Below are positions 17,613-27,653 of a stretch of DNA of 64,000 bases, in pieces. This stretch comes from Myxococcales bacterium (GTDB lineage Bacteria > Myxococcota_A > Polyangia > Polyangiales > Polyangiaceae). Under the pieces are notes generated by a model. It did no database searches, was not told the DNA's origin, and worked only from the letters and a program-made list of their open reading frames with translations. Location of the stretch: NCBI GenBank assembly GCA_016794345.1, contig JAEUKE010000032.1, positions 1-64,000 on the forward strand, read 5' to 3'. Made by a program: the position numbers and the translations under genes. Numbering within the stretch: the first letter of the stretch is position 1; each line of letters starts with the position of its first letter.

Positions 17613-18482
17613 CTAGAACATACCCACGACGGCCACCCCAGGCCCGAGCCCTGCGCCTTCCCCGACGGGCGCGGGGACCAGCATCGGCGGCGGGGGCCCC
17701 GGCGGTTCGGGCCGCGCAGGCGGAGTCGCGGGCGGGGCGCTCGGATCGAACGGCACCTGGAGAGGATCGTTGGGGGGAGGCGGCGGAGGCGGCGGGGGCG
17801 CGATGTCGATCGGTGGAGGCGTGTCGTCGCGGTTCCACCCGGACGCATCGCCCACGATCGAGATCAGCCCGTGAATCGTCAGAACGCCCGACCAGGCGGC
17901 GAGCGCGACCCAGCCGCCCCGCCATTTCTCGTCCTGTACGGCGCGCACGGTGGTGAAGGCGGCCTCCGCCCCCATCAAGCCGACCTCCGGGATGGAGATC
18001 CAGAGCGGCGAGACGCGCTCGTCCGCGAGCGCGCCGATGGCGGTCGACGTGAAGGCTGCGTTCGTGCCGGCGAGCCAGCTCACGCCGAAGCGCTGATCGG
18101 GCGCGACCTTCCCCGGCGCGCCGACCGACCATGTCGAGTACACCGAGAGCGAGTTCAGCCAGGCGACGACCGGGACGCCGAGCAAGCTGTAGCCTTCGTC
18201 GTCGTCCTCCGCGGCGAGCGCGGCCATGCCGACGTTGGCCGCGAGCGCTTGCGGCGTGGTGATGATCGACTGCGCCGTCATCCACGCCTGATCCGGCTCT
18301 TCCACCCGGGCGGCCGTTCCGCCGGAGTAGGCCGTGAACGTGACGTCGGTGCCGCCGAGCAGGGCGAGGCCCGCGACGGCGAACGCCACGAGCACGTCGT
18401 CGTCCGCGCGAGCGGCCTCCGCGCTGGTGACGGCCGCGAGGAGGGCTGCGGCCGCGACTGCTCTTCGGCCTGCCGGCCTCAT
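17613..18482 (-). CDS. Hypothetical multi-helix exported protein with Pro-rich tail
   Basis: 289 aa. A signal-like N-terminus (AVAAAALLAAVTSAEAARA) is followed by several moderately hydrophobic helices (for example LVAFAVAGLALLGGTDVTFT and AAWSGVLTIHGLISIVG) rich in Ala and small residues, then a tail of about 70 residues with a run of nine prolines and repeated PP. This resembles small integral membrane proteins with a cytoplasmic or periplasmic low-complexity tail; no family is recognised. It overlaps the TPR gene by 4 bp (18479-18482) and ends 6 bp before uvrC, so it is probably co-transcribed with both. Confidence 0.65.
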   Translation of the reverse strand: MRPAGRRAVAAAALLAAVTSAEAARADDDVLVAFAVAGLALLGGTDVTFTAYSGGTAARVEEPDQAWMTAQSIITTPQALAANVGMAALAAEDDDEGYSLLGVPVVAWLNSLSVYSTWSVGAPGKVAPDQRFGVSWLAGTNAAFTSTAIGALADERVSPLWISIPEVGLMGAEAAFTTVRAVQDEKWRGGWVALAAWSGVLTIHGLISIVGDASGWNRDDTPPPIDIAPPPPPPPPPNDPLQVPFDPSAPPATPPARPEPPGPPPPMLVPAPVGEGAGLGPGVAVVGMF

Positions 18483-19195
18483 GGCTTGTTCCCGCGTTCG
18501 ACGAGGCGAAGGTACATGGTGGCGATCTTGTGCTCGGGGTCGAGGGTCAGCGCCTCACGAAACGCCGTGGTCGCTTCCTCCTTACGGTCGAGCATGTACA
18601 ACGCGACGCCGATCTGGACGCGGGCGTCGGCGTATCCGGGGTTCACCTCGGCGGCCTGGCGGAACGTGCCGAGGGCGGCCTCGAGATCGCCGCGGTCGCG
18701 CAGGGTGCTCCCCAGCTTGAGGTAGAGGTCGGCGAACGTGGGCCGCAGCGCGACGGCCTTCCGCAGCTCGGCGATCGCTTCGTCGAGGTAGCCCGCGTCC
18801 GCGTAGGCCTTCGCGACCTCCGCGTGTTTGTTTGCGATCTTCCCGAGCGCGTACGGGTCACGACCTTCCCCCGTCGCCGAGGGCTGCGCGGTCGCCCGCA
18901 CCCGCTCGTAGACCTCGCGCCCACCCTTGTAGTCCCCGAGGTCGTTGCAGGACACGACGAGGTTCAACAGCGCCTCGGTGTAGCGAGGGTTCAGCTCGAC
19001 CGCTCGCTCGAAGGCCTCGCGCGCGGCGCGAAAGTCTCCGCGCTCGTGGCGGACGATGCCGAGCATGTTGTGCACGTCCGCGAAGCGGTCGTTTTTCTCG
19101 ATGATCTGGAGGAGCAGGGGCTCGGCGTGCTCGAACTCGCGGCGCTCGAAATGCTCACGCGCGAGCACGAGCTTGTGCCTCAGCTTCTCGTCCAT
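18479..19195 (-). CDS. TPR-repeat protein
   Basis: 238 aa. At least five tetratricopeptide units: HFERREFEHAEPLLLQIIEK, LGIVRHERGDFRAAREAFER, NPRYTEALLNLVVSCNDLGD, LDEAIAELRKAVALRPTFAD and LGTFRQAAEVNPGYADARVQ. No signal peptide, so it is a cytoplasmic scaffold or assembly partner of unknown target. It is the first gene of a minus-strand run through uvrC and beyond, and divergent from the M23 peptidase gene. Confidence 0.85.
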   Translation of the reverse strand: MDEKLRHKLVLAREHFERREFEHAEPLLLQIIEKNDRFADVHNMLGIVRHERGDFRAAREAFERAVELNPRYTEALLNLVVSCNDLGDYKGGREVYERVRATAQPSATGEGRDPYALGKIANKHAEVAKAYADAGYLDEAIAELRKAVALRPTFADLYLKLGSTLRDRGDLEAALGTFRQAAEVNPGYADARVQIGVALYMLDRKEEATTAFREALTLDPEHKIATMYLRLVERGNKP

Positions 19196-19306
19196 TCTTC
19201 ATTCCTACACCGGACCGCGGGGCTCGGATACACGCCTTGCCTGCGGATCCGTTCACCCATCGGAAGGTGGGGTTGCCGCGTTGGGGCGAGCGCGTTACAG
19301 GGCTGC

Positions 19307-21202
19307 GTGGCCGAGGAAGTCTCCTCTCGACCGTCACGCCGCCTCCCGCCGTTCCCGGAAGACCCGGCCAACAGCGCCAGACGCCGCGTGCTCGAGTCGC
19401 GCGTGCCTTCCGACGGCGAAGCGGAGGGCGAGCCGGCTGCCGTGCCGACGCCCCTGACGCCGCCGACGTCCGAACGCCCCGACCGGGCAGAGGCGACGGG
19501 GCCGTCGGCGCCGCCGCGCACCGCCTCCCTCTCGGGCGAGCCGCGGGCTCCGCTCAGCGGCCGCGCGCCGGGGCCGCGCCCCGGGCCGGAGCCCATCGGC
19601 GCGTCGTTGTCGTTGTCCCCGAGGATGACCGCGCTCTTCGGCGGGCTGTTCGGCCTGGCGACGGTCACGACCATCATCGCGCTCCTCATCCAGGGCGTCC
19701 CCCCGCGCGACGACCGAGCCCTCGAGAGCGCCGTCGCGGCGGGCTCGGCGAGCGCCGCGGCGCCGTCGACCGATCCGGTCGCCGCGCCGAAGCCGAAGAA
19801 ACGCGAGCGCGTGAAGGTGCCCGGCCCATGGCGCATCGCGGACCTCGGCAAAGACGCGTCCGTCCGCGTGGTGGAGGACAAGATCGGCACGCGCTCCTTC
19901 ATCACCGCGCTGACCGAAAAGGGCGTCCCCAAGGATCAGGTCTACCGCATCCTCAAGGCGTTCGACGGCGTCCGCAAGTTCGACAAGAAGAACAAAGCTG
20001 ACAGATTCGTCGTCGCGCTCGACAAAGACACGAAGCGCGTGACGGCCTTCGAATACGTCGTCTCGCCATTCGAGGTCTATCAGGCCAAAGAGGTGGACGG
20101 CACGCTCACGGCCTCGCAGCTCGACATGAAGATCGCCGAGGCCGAGGTCGTCGGCGCGTTCTACATCGGGAAGAACCTCGCCAAGTCGATCGAGTGGGGC
20201 GGGCTCGAGCCCGCGCTCGCGAAGACCATCGACGAAGCGCTGGCCGGACGGATGTCGACGGAGAGCTTCGAGGAGGGCGGCACCGTGCGCGTCATCGCGA
20301 CGGAGGTCACCGCCCTCGGCGACTTCGCGAGCTACAAGCAGCTCGTCGCGCTCGAATACCGGCCGGCCGATCCGTCGGCGACCCCGGTGCGCGTCTACAG
20401 CTTCTCGGGCAAGGGCGTGGGCGGCTACTGGGACGAGAAGGGCCGCCAGCCCGACGGCAGCGGCTGGGCCTCACCGGTACCCGGCGCCCCCATCACGAGC
20501 CGCTTCAACCCCAAGCGGCTCCACCCCGTGCTCAAGAAGGTGATGCCCCACAACGGCACGGACTATGGCGCCCCGACGGGCACGCCCATCTACGCCGTGT
20601 ACCGCGGCAAGATCAGCCAGGTGGGCCCCGCAGGCCCGTGTGGCAACATGATCTCGATCATGCACCCGAACGGGGTCGAGAGCGGCTACTGCCACATGTC
20701 GAAGTTCGTGCCCGGGCTGAAGGTCGGCCAGAAGATCGGCACGCGCCAGCTCATCGGCTTCGTGGGCACCACCGGCCGCTCGACCGGACCGCACCTGCAC
20801 TTCTGGACGAAGCGCGACGGGAAGTTCTTCGACTCGGAGACGTTGAAGATCGATGGCTTCCGCGTGGTCCCCGTCGATCAGCGTGACGCGTTCCAGACGC
20901 GCAAGGCCGAGCTCGACGCGCGGCTCGACGCGATCCCGCTGCCCGACCCTCCGCCGCCGGATCCGGTCACGGCGAGCTCGCCCGTCTCCAAGACGGACGA
21001 GCCCGGCAAGCCCTCCGCAGACCCGACCGAGGACGCGGAGGAAGGCGACGACAACGAGCCGTCCGAGAAGCGCGACGCCGACAAGAAGGACGCGAAGAAG
21101 GACACGAAGACCACGAAGCCGGACGACATGGACTCCGGCGACGGGGACGAGCTCGTCGGGCCCGATCTCGCACACGTCGAGTCGAACAAGAAGAAGGACT
21201 GA
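19307..21202 (+). CDS. Membrane-anchored M23 (LytM-type) peptidase
   Basis: 631 aa from GTG 19307; ATG 19625 is an alternative that starts at the membrane helix. A Pro/Glu-rich cytoplasmic N-terminus leads to one transmembrane helix (MTALFGGLFGLATVTTIIAL). Then comes a periplasmic segment with an OapA/LysM-like regulatory fold and the LytM domain with the metal motifs HNGTDYGAPTGTP (H-x-x-x-D) and GRSTGPHLHFW (H-x-H). A charged Lys/Asp-rich tail of about 100 residues ends the protein. All zinc ligands are present, so it should cleave peptidoglycan cross-links as a DD-endopeptidase during growth or division. The tail resembles that of the VanW protein upstream in composition. Confidence 0.85.
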   Translation: MAEEVSSRPSRRLPPFPEDPANSARRRVLESRVPSDGEAEGEPAAVPTPLTPPTSERPDRAEATGPSAPPRTASLSGEPRAPLSGRAPGPRPGPEPIGASLSLSPRMTALFGGLFGLATVTTIIALLIQGVPPRDDRALESAVAAGSASAAAPSTDPVAAPKPKKRERVKVPGPWRIADLGKDASVRVVEDKIGTRSFITALTEKGVPKDQVYRILKAFDGVRKFDKKNKADRFVVALDKDTKRVTAFEYVVSPFEVYQAKEVDGTLTASQLDMKIAEAEVVGAFYIGKNLAKSIEWGGLEPALAKTIDEALAGRMSTESFEEGGTVRVIATEVTALGDFASYKQLVALEYRPADPSATPVRVYSFSGKGVGGYWDEKGRQPDGSGWASPVPGAPITSRFNPKRLHPVLKKVMPHNGTDYGAPTGTPIYAVYRGKISQVGPAGPCGNMISIMHPNGVESGYCHMSKFVPGLKVGQKIGTRQLIGFVGTTGRSTGPHLHFWTKRDGKFFDSETLKIDGFRVVPVDQRDAFQTRKAELDARLDAIPLPDPPPPDPVTASSPVSKTDEPGKPSADPTEDAEEGDDNEPSEKRDADKKDAKKDTKTTKPDDMDSGDGDELVGPDLAHVESNKKKD

Positions 21203-21379
21203 TCAGCCGGTCGCCGGAGGCGTGGCCATCGCCGCTCCTTCCGCGATTCCGTCGAGCAGCTCGAGCAACGTCTCCGCGGAGCCGTGGCGCGGCGCCCACC
21301 ACCCGAGCTCCGCCTTGGCCCGCCGGTTGGAGATGGTCGGCACGCCGTACGCGAGACGTTCGTGCGGTACGTGTCCGCA
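21203..21379 (-). pseudogene. 3' fragment of an NAD-dependent epimerase/dehydratase
   Basis: 58 codons read CGHVPHERLAYGVPTISNR, then RAKAELGWWAPRHGSAETLL and LELLDGIAEG. 'G-V-P-x-I-S-N-x-R-A-K-x-E-L-G-W-x-P' is the C-terminal signature of extended SDR epimerases. The rest of the gene is missing: the fragment starts immediately beyond the T-tract of the rpsI terminator, and its stop abuts the M23 stop. It is a non-functional relic left by a deletion or insertion. Confidence 0.7.
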
Positions 21380-21382
21380 GAC

Positions 21383-21418
21383 AAAATAGGCACGCGGCCG
21401 GTTCGAGCCGGCCGCGTG
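21383..21418 (-). terminator. Rho-independent terminator of rplM-rpsI
   Basis: CACGCGGCCGG (21391-21401) and CCGGCCGCGTG (21408-21418) form an 11-bp perfect stem with a 6-nt loop. On the minus strand it is followed by CCTATTTTGT. It lies 40 bp after the rpsI stop. Confidence 0.85.
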
Positions 21419-21458
21419 ACCCCTCGTCGAGGCGACGAAGGGAGCCGTCGAAGCGCGA

Positions 21459-21851
21459 TCAGCGCTTCGAGTACTGGAAGCGCTTGCGGGCGCCCGGCTG
21501 ACCGTACTTCTTACGCTCCTTCTTCCGCGCGTCGCGCGTGAGGAAGCCGGCGCGCTTGAGCGGCGAGCGGCGCTCGCTGTCGCCCGCGACGAGGGCGCGC
21601 GCGATGCCGTGACGCATCGCTTCGGCTTGCGCCGAGTGCCCGCCGCCCGCGACCGTGGCGACCACGTCGAACTGATCGAGGACCTCGATCAGCTCGAGCG
21701 GCTGCCGCATGATCATGCGGGACGTCTCGCGCTCGAAGTACTCCTCCGCGGTGCGCTTGTTGACGGTGATCTGCCCCGTGCCGGCCTTGAGCCACACGCG
21801 TGCAACGGCAGTCTTTCGTTTCCCAGTGGCGTAGATGGTCTGCGCGCTCAT
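21459..21851 (-). CDS. rpsI: 30S ribosomal protein S9
   Basis: 130 aa, usual length. It begins with [19 protein letters not shown] and ends with the conserved [14 protein letters not shown], whose terminal Lys-Arg reaches the ribosomal P site. [19 protein letters not shown] is the family signature. Second gene of rplM-rpsI, 10 bp after rplM. Confidence 0.98.
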   Translation of the reverse strand: MSAQTIYATGKRKTAVARVWLKAGTGQITVNKRTAEEYFERETSRMIMRQPLELIEVLDQFDVVATVAGGGHSAQAEAMRHGIARALVAGDSERRSPLKRAGFLTRDARKKERKKYGQPGARKRFQYSKR

Positions 21852-21861
21852 GTTCGAAAAC

Positions 21862-22323
21862 CTACTTGAGGACCTCGGGCTTCTGCGCCGCGTGGGGGTG
21901 GTCGGGACCGGCGTACACCTTCAGCTTGGTGAGGAGCTGACGGCCGAGGATGTTCTTGGGGAGCATGCCCTTCACCGCGTGGGTGATGGGCACATCGGGC
22001 TTGCGGCCGAGGACCTTCTCCGCCGTTTCTTCGCGGAAGCCGCCCGGCTCACCGCTGTGCCGAACGTACTTCTTCTGCTGAAGCTTGCGGCCGGTGAGCT
22101 TCACCTTCTCCGCGTTGACGACGACGACGAAGTCGCCGGTGTCCACGTGCGGCGTGAAGATGGGCTTGTTCTTCCCCCGGAGCACCATGGCGATCCGGCT
22201 GGCGAGGCGACCGAGCGGCTGGCCCGACGCATCGACGACCCACCACTTGCGCTGGTCGAGCACCTCGGCCGGCTTGGCCGAGTAGGACTTTTGAACGACG
22301 GGGGTAGAGCTTGTCGCGGTCAT
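21862..22323 (-). CDS. rplM: 50S ribosomal protein L13
   Basis: 153 aa from ATG 22323; an in-frame GTG at 22338 would add five residues. The core ([60 protein letters not shown]) is typical L13. The N-terminal extension of about 15 residues ([17 protein letters not shown]) is longer than in E. coli. Transcribed from the promoter at 22441-22469 with a leader of about 110 nt that can fold into short GC hairpins near the start codon. Confidence 0.97.
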   Translation of the reverse strand: MTATSSTPVVQKSYSAKPAEVLDQRKWWVVDASGQPLGRLASRIAMVLRGKNKPIFTPHVDTGDFVVVVNAEKVKLTGRKLQQKKYVRHSGEPGGFREETAEKVLGRKPDVPITHAVKGMLPKNILGRQLLTKLKVYAGPDHPHAAQKPEVLK

Positions 22324-22440
22324 TTGAAACGGGTCCACAACCGAGCTGCTCGGCTCGGGTAAAGGTTCGGGCGTTCAGGCATTTGGGGCGGCCGGTAACT
22401 GCGGCGCGCCGCCATGGGCCTTGGCCCAAAAGGGGGCGCA

Positions 22441-22469
22441 GACTTACGCCCCTCGGGCCACTCTGTCAA
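22441..22469 (-). promoter_or_regulatory. Sigma-70 type promoter of rplM-rpsI
   Basis: On the minus strand a perfect -35 TTGACA (22469-22464) is separated by exactly 17 bp from TAAGTC (22446-22441) as -10. The -35 hexamer lies within the loop and stem of the terminator hairpin of the upstream FecR gene, so end of one unit and start of the next are interleaved. Confidence 0.65.
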
Positions 22470-22483
22470 GAGGAGAGTGGCCC
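22455..22483 (-). terminator. Hairpin terminator-like element after the FecR gene
   Basis: GGGCCACTCT (22455-22464) pairs perfectly with AGAGTGGCCC (22474-22483). It lies 15 bp beyond the stop of the minus-strand FecR gene. No U-tract follows directly on the minus strand. Confidence 0.5.
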
Positions 22484-22497
22484 AGCTCTCGCGGAGC

Positions 22498-23904
22498 CTA
22501 TTGCTTCGGCTCCCCGGCCCCCGGCTTCTGAGGGGCCCCTGCCTTTTGGTCCTTCGAGGACGCGCTGTCACTCGATTTCTCGGAAGGCTTCTCCGAAGGG
22601 CCTTTTTCGGCCCCGCCATCCTTCTCTTCCTCGGGCTTGGGCTCGCCCTCGGCCGGCGCCTCGGCGAGCGCGTCCTTCGCGTCGTCCGCGCACGTGCCAT
22701 CCGGGAAACGCTGGAGGTACTCCGCAGCGACGCGGCGCGCCTCCGCGGGGTTGGGCGCGTCGCTCAGCTGGCGACAAAGGAGCGTCTCCGACAGACGCCC
22801 GGACTGCATGGCCTTGTTGCGGTAGGTCGTCGCGAGGTCCGTCTGGCCCATGCGCTCGTACGCGTCCGCCAGCATCTTCGCGGCAGCGGGGCTGTTCGGG
22901 TCCGAGGGGAAGTCGTCCGCGACACGACGGAGCGCCGCGATGGCGAGGTCCGTGCGCTTCTTGTCGGCCGCGATCTCCCAGAGGGCCATGAGCTCGCGGA
23001 CGCTCTGGGCGGAGGTGATCGCCGCCGAGATTCCGCCGCGCTCTTCGAGGACGCGGCTCGCATCCTTGAGGTTGTCTTTCTCGAAGAGCGCGAGCCAGCT
23101 CGGCGCGGCGTCCGCCGGGGCGGGCGCGGTCGCCGCGGCCTCCGCCTCGGTGCTCGCGACCTTCGCTGGCGAGCGCTCCGAGTCGGGCTCAGCGCCGTCG
23201 TCCGAGGGGTGATGCGGCGGCTGGGTCGCGACGACCTGGGGTGACCGCGCGTCGTCCGCGGAGGAGACGGACGCGACGATGGGTACGCGTGAGGTCTCCC
23301 CGCGACCGACGACGCGCCGGCCGGCCGGTGAAAGCACCTCGACCGAGCCTTGATCGACCGCCACGTCCACGTCCGTGTCGAGGCGCGAGAGCGAGACCAC
23401 CGACCCCGCAGGCGCGAGCGTGAGCGCCTCGCCTGCGACGACAGCAAACGACATGTCGGCCATGGATGCGTCGACCGACGCTCGGCCCTGCAGGAGATGC
23501 AGCCGGACGCTGCCATCCCGCACCTCCACCACCTCCACCAGAGACTCCGGCTGAAGGATGAGCCGGCCCCCGCCCGGGAGCGCAAAGGTGCGCTGCCGCG
23601 TACCGGCAGCGAACACGTCCGAAAGGGGCGAGTCGACTGCCGCGACCTCCGGCCCCTCCGACGTGGAGAGCTGGAGCTGCTTCGAGCCGATGAGCAAACC
23701 GGCCCCGAACACACCGCCGAGACACGCGGCAACAAGGACAAGCCGGCCGACGCGGCGCGCCGGCCTCCCGCCCGAGACGGGGACCGCACCCACGACCGTG
23801 GCGCCCGGCAGATCGCGCTGGACCTTGCGCCAGATGCGGTCGATGCGGGCCTCATCCGCATGATCGCGGAGGTCCTCGGGGTTGATGCGCGGAAGGCGGC
23901 TCAT
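22498..23904 (-). CDS. FecR-like membrane protein with TPR-like C-terminal domain (putative anti-sigma partner)
   Basis: 468 aa. A short cytoplasmic N-terminus (DEARIDRIWRKVQRDLPGAT), one transmembrane helix (VGRLVLVAACLGGVFGAGLL), a FecR-type beta domain (residues about 85-205: FALPGGGRLILQPESLVEV, VRLHLLQGRASVDA, VDQGSVEVLSP), a Pro/Ala linker, a periplasmic TPR-like helical region (about 275-400) and a Lys/Glu/Ser-rich tail. It overlaps the sigma factor gene by 4 bp (ATGA), the usual arrangement of an ECF factor and its membrane regulator. No TonB-dependent receptor is adjacent, so the signal is not obviously iron. Confidence 0.75.
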   Translation of the reverse strand: MSRLPRINPEDLRDHADEARIDRIWRKVQRDLPGATVVGAVPVSGGRPARRVGRLVLVAACLGGVFGAGLLIGSKQLQLSTSEGPEVAAVDSPLSDVFAAGTRQRTFALPGGGRLILQPESLVEVVEVRDGSVRLHLLQGRASVDASMADMSFAVVAGEALTLAPAGSVVSLSRLDTDVDVAVDQGSVEVLSPAGRRVVGRGETSRVPIVASVSSADDARSPQVVATQPPHHPSDDGAEPDSERSPAKVASTEAEAAATAPAPADAAPSWLALFEKDNLKDASRVLEERGGISAAITSAQSVRELMALWEIAADKKRTDLAIAALRRVADDFPSDPNSPAAAKMLADAYERMGQTDLATTYRNKAMQSGRLSETLLCRQLSDAPNPAEARRVAAEYLQRFPDGTCADDAKDALAEAPAEGEPKPEEEKDGGAEKGPSEKPSEKSSDSASSKDQKAGAPQKPGAGEPKQ

Positions 23905-24752
23905 GACGGGCTGTGAATACGGGGGCCGGGCGGGTCGGTATCGTCCTCGGGGCTACCGGTCTGACCGTTCCGATTCTGGCCGTCGCCAGGGTCCGGATCG
24001 CCGCCGGTTTCGCGGCCCGTGTTGGTGGGCCTCGCCTCTTCAAGACGCTCGGTGGCCACGAAGTGGCTCTCCAAAAAACGCTGCGCGGCAGAGATTCTTC
24101 GTTTCACCGTAGCGAGCGAGCGATCGGTCAGCTTGGCCACCATCTCGAGCTCGTGGCCCTCCACGTGCCGGAGCGTCCAGGCGATGCGCTCGTCCGTCGG
24201 AAGTGTGCGGAGCAGCGCGTAGATCTGCGCGAGCTGCGCGCGCGTGTGGGGCGATGCCTCGGGGCTCGTCAGGCTGTCGAGCTCGACCGGGTCGGCCCCG
24301 CGCCCCAGACCGAGCAGGTTCATCAGACGCTGGCGACGCAGGCGCGACCGAACCGCAAACACCACGATCGAGCCGAGCCAGGAGCGGAAGGCGGCCGGGT
24401 CCTGCAGGTCGTCGAGGCGGGAGAAGGCCTTGATGAAGGCGTCGTGCACGACGTCCTCCACGTCGCGGGCGGAGCCCTCGATGCGCGTGGCGAGCTGGAT
24501 GGCGAACGCCGCATGCCGCCGGTAGAGCACCTCGAGCGCGTTTCGATCTCCGGTGCGCGCGACGGCGACCACCTCGCCGTCGAGAAGCTGCTCGAGGTGC
24601 GCGCGACCGCGCCTCGACGGGGTGCTCTCCGTCAGGCTCGGCTCGGGCAGGGTGGAGGGCTGGGCCTCCGAAGGCCGAGAACCGCGAGCCGAGCCGGCGC
24701 GACCTGATCCTTCGACCAGGCGGAGGTGGCTCGGTTTCGGGCGGCTCGTCAT
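23901..24752 (-). CDS. RNA polymerase ECF-type sigma factor
   Basis: 283 aa. After about 50 variable residues, region 2 is clear (LYRRHAAFAIQLATRIEG, ARDVEDVVHDAFIKAFSRLD), then a linker and region 4 (LPTDERIAWTLRHVEGHELE, ISAAQRFLESHF). The long N- and C-terminal extensions are not standard for ECF factors. Region 4 ends in a DRSLATVKRRISAAQ recognition helix. Co-translated with the FecR-like protein and probably held inactive by it. Confidence 0.88.
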   Translation of the reverse strand: MTSRPKPSHLRLVEGSGRAGSARGSRPSEAQPSTLPEPSLTESTPSRRGRAHLEQLLDGEVVAVARTGDRNALEVLYRRHAAFAIQLATRIEGSARDVEDVVHDAFIKAFSRLDDLQDPAAFRSWLGSIVVFAVRSRLRRQRLMNLLGLGRGADPVELDSLTSPEASPHTRAQLAQIYALLRTLPTDERIAWTLRHVEGHELEMVAKLTDRSLATVKRRISAAQRFLESHFVATERLEEARPTNTGRETGGDPDPGDGQNRNGQTGSPEDDTDPPGPRIHSPS

Positions 24753-25071
24753 GAAATGATCGCGTGATGAGTCGGTGAGGGAGCGGGCATCAAGAGCTGG
24801 AAACGTAGCTCACGCCATTCGGTCCCGGAAACTTGGACGCGTGTCGACCGTCAACAGGCTCGCAGAAAGCACGAGAGGACGCGGCATCCCCCGCGGGGGG
24901 AAATCGTAGGACCGGGTGGAAGCTCGAGGCACGGAGTTTGTTTTACCAACGCAGCTGCGAAAGAATCCTAACGGTGCCCCCGAAGGGCCACCGGCGTGAA
25001 CCGCCGGATGGTAAGCTGCAACTGGTTTTCCGCTTAGAGAATGGCCGAAAGCGTGTGAGGGTGTCGTACCC
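24753..25071. other. Divergent intergenic region with two short hairpins
   Basis: 319 bp between the sigma factor and a kinase gene, without a supported gene. It has a GC palindrome at about 24890-24900. Close to the kinase there are two adjacent hairpins: GGTGCCC around 24973-24979 with a partner after CCGAA (imperfect), and CCGGCG (24991-24996) with CGCCGG (25002-25007). It must hold promoters for both genes; no clear consensus hexamers were found. Confidence 0.45.
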
Positions 25072-26568
<1,497 letters not shown>

Positions 26569-26622
26569 GCCTCCGCGTCACTGAATTGCGCCCAGCGCCA
26601 CGGAGGGAGAAGATGGGCGCGC

Positions 26623-27651
26623 ATGCCCGAGCTTCGCCCCCCCGTCGTCGCGCTCGCCGCCCTCGTGCTCTTCGCGGGCGCGACCTCCACGACGGACGCG
26701 CGCGCGGACGCCGCAGTCGCGGATCAGCTCTTCAAGCAGGCGAAGGAGCTGATGAAGGAAGGGAAGATCTCCGAGGCTTGCGAGCGATTCCGCGAGAGCT
26801 ACGAGACCGACCCCGCGCTCGGCGCGCTCCTGAACCTGGCCGATTGCCTCGAGCGCGACGGTCGCGTCGCGAGCGCGTACGGTCGTTGGGGCGAGGCCGC
26901 CGAGCTCGCCGGCCGCAAGCAGGACGAACGCGTCACGTTCGCGCGCGAGCGCCGGGACGCGCTGAAGGGCAAGCTCTCGTTCCTCACCGTGCAGGTCTCG
27001 GGCTCGAGCGACGGGCTCAGCGTCTACCGCGGCAACACCAAGCTGACGCCAGGCGCGTTCGGCATCGCGCTGCCCACCGATCCCGGCGAGGCCGTCGTCC
27101 AGGTCGTACGCGGTGACGCGGTCCTCTGGGAGCGCAAGGTCGTCCTCAAGGAGTCCGAGTCGGCGACGGTCCTCGTCGACCTGGGCGAGATCGCCCGGGT
27201 CAACCCGCCCCCGGTGAAGAAACGCGTCGACCAGAAAGAGGGTCGCGGCGACCAGGCCGGAGCCGAGGAGTCGTTCTGGAACCCGCAGCGCATCGCCGGC
27301 CTGGCAGTGATGGGTGCCGGCGTCGCCGGCGCCGCGGTCGGCTTCACCTTCGGCGGGCTCGCGATGGGCAAGTCGGGCGACATCGACGACGGCTGCACGG
27401 CCGGCGACACGCGGTATTGCACCCAGGCCGGGACGGACGCCGTCGAAGAGGCGAAGACCTTCGCGGACGCCAGCACGTACACGCTCATCGCGAGCGGGAT
27501 CGTCGCGGCCGTCGGGCTGACGGTCTTCGTCACGGCGCCGTCCTCCGCCGCGGAGCTCGACGATCGCGCATCGGCGCCCGCGCTCCGCATCGGGCTCACA
27601 CCGATCCTCGGCCCCGACGCCGCCGGGCTCGTGGTCCAAGGGACGTTCTGA
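26623..27651 (+). CDS. Secreted TPR/PEGA-like protein with two C-terminal helices
   Basis: 342 aa. Signal peptide (ALAALVLFAGATSTTDARA). A TPR-like region (about 25-110: FKQAKELMKEGKISEACERF, LGALLNLADCLERDGRVASA) is followed by a beta domain that includes GLSVYRGNTKLTPGAF, resembling PEGA-type beta repeats, and by two hydrophobic helices (RIAGLAVMGAGVAGAAVGFT, LIASGIVAAVGLTVFVT) separated by a loop with two Cys. Such proteins are frequent next to myxobacterial kinases; no enzymatic role is implied. Confidence 0.78.
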   Translation: MPELRPPVVALAALVLFAGATSTTDARADAAVADQLFKQAKELMKEGKISEACERFRESYETDPALGALLNLADCLERDGRVASAYGRWGEAAELAGRKQDERVTFARERRDALKGKLSFLTVQVSGSSDGLSVYRGNTKLTPGAFGIALPTDPGEAVVQVVRGDAVLWERKVVLKESESATVLVDLGEIARVNPPPVKKRVDQKEGRGDQAGAEESFWNPQRIAGLAVMGAGVAGAAVGFTFGGLAMGKSGDIDDGCTAGDTRYCTQAGTDAVEEAKTFADASTYTLIASGIVAAVGLTVFVTAPSSAAELDDRASAPALRIGLTPILGPDAAGLVVQGTF

Positions 27652-27653
27652 TC

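Noticed and set aside
24960..25071. c-di-GMP or other riboswitch upstream of the kinase
   Set aside because: Two small hairpins exist but neither conserved loop sequences nor junction layout of a known class could be matched.
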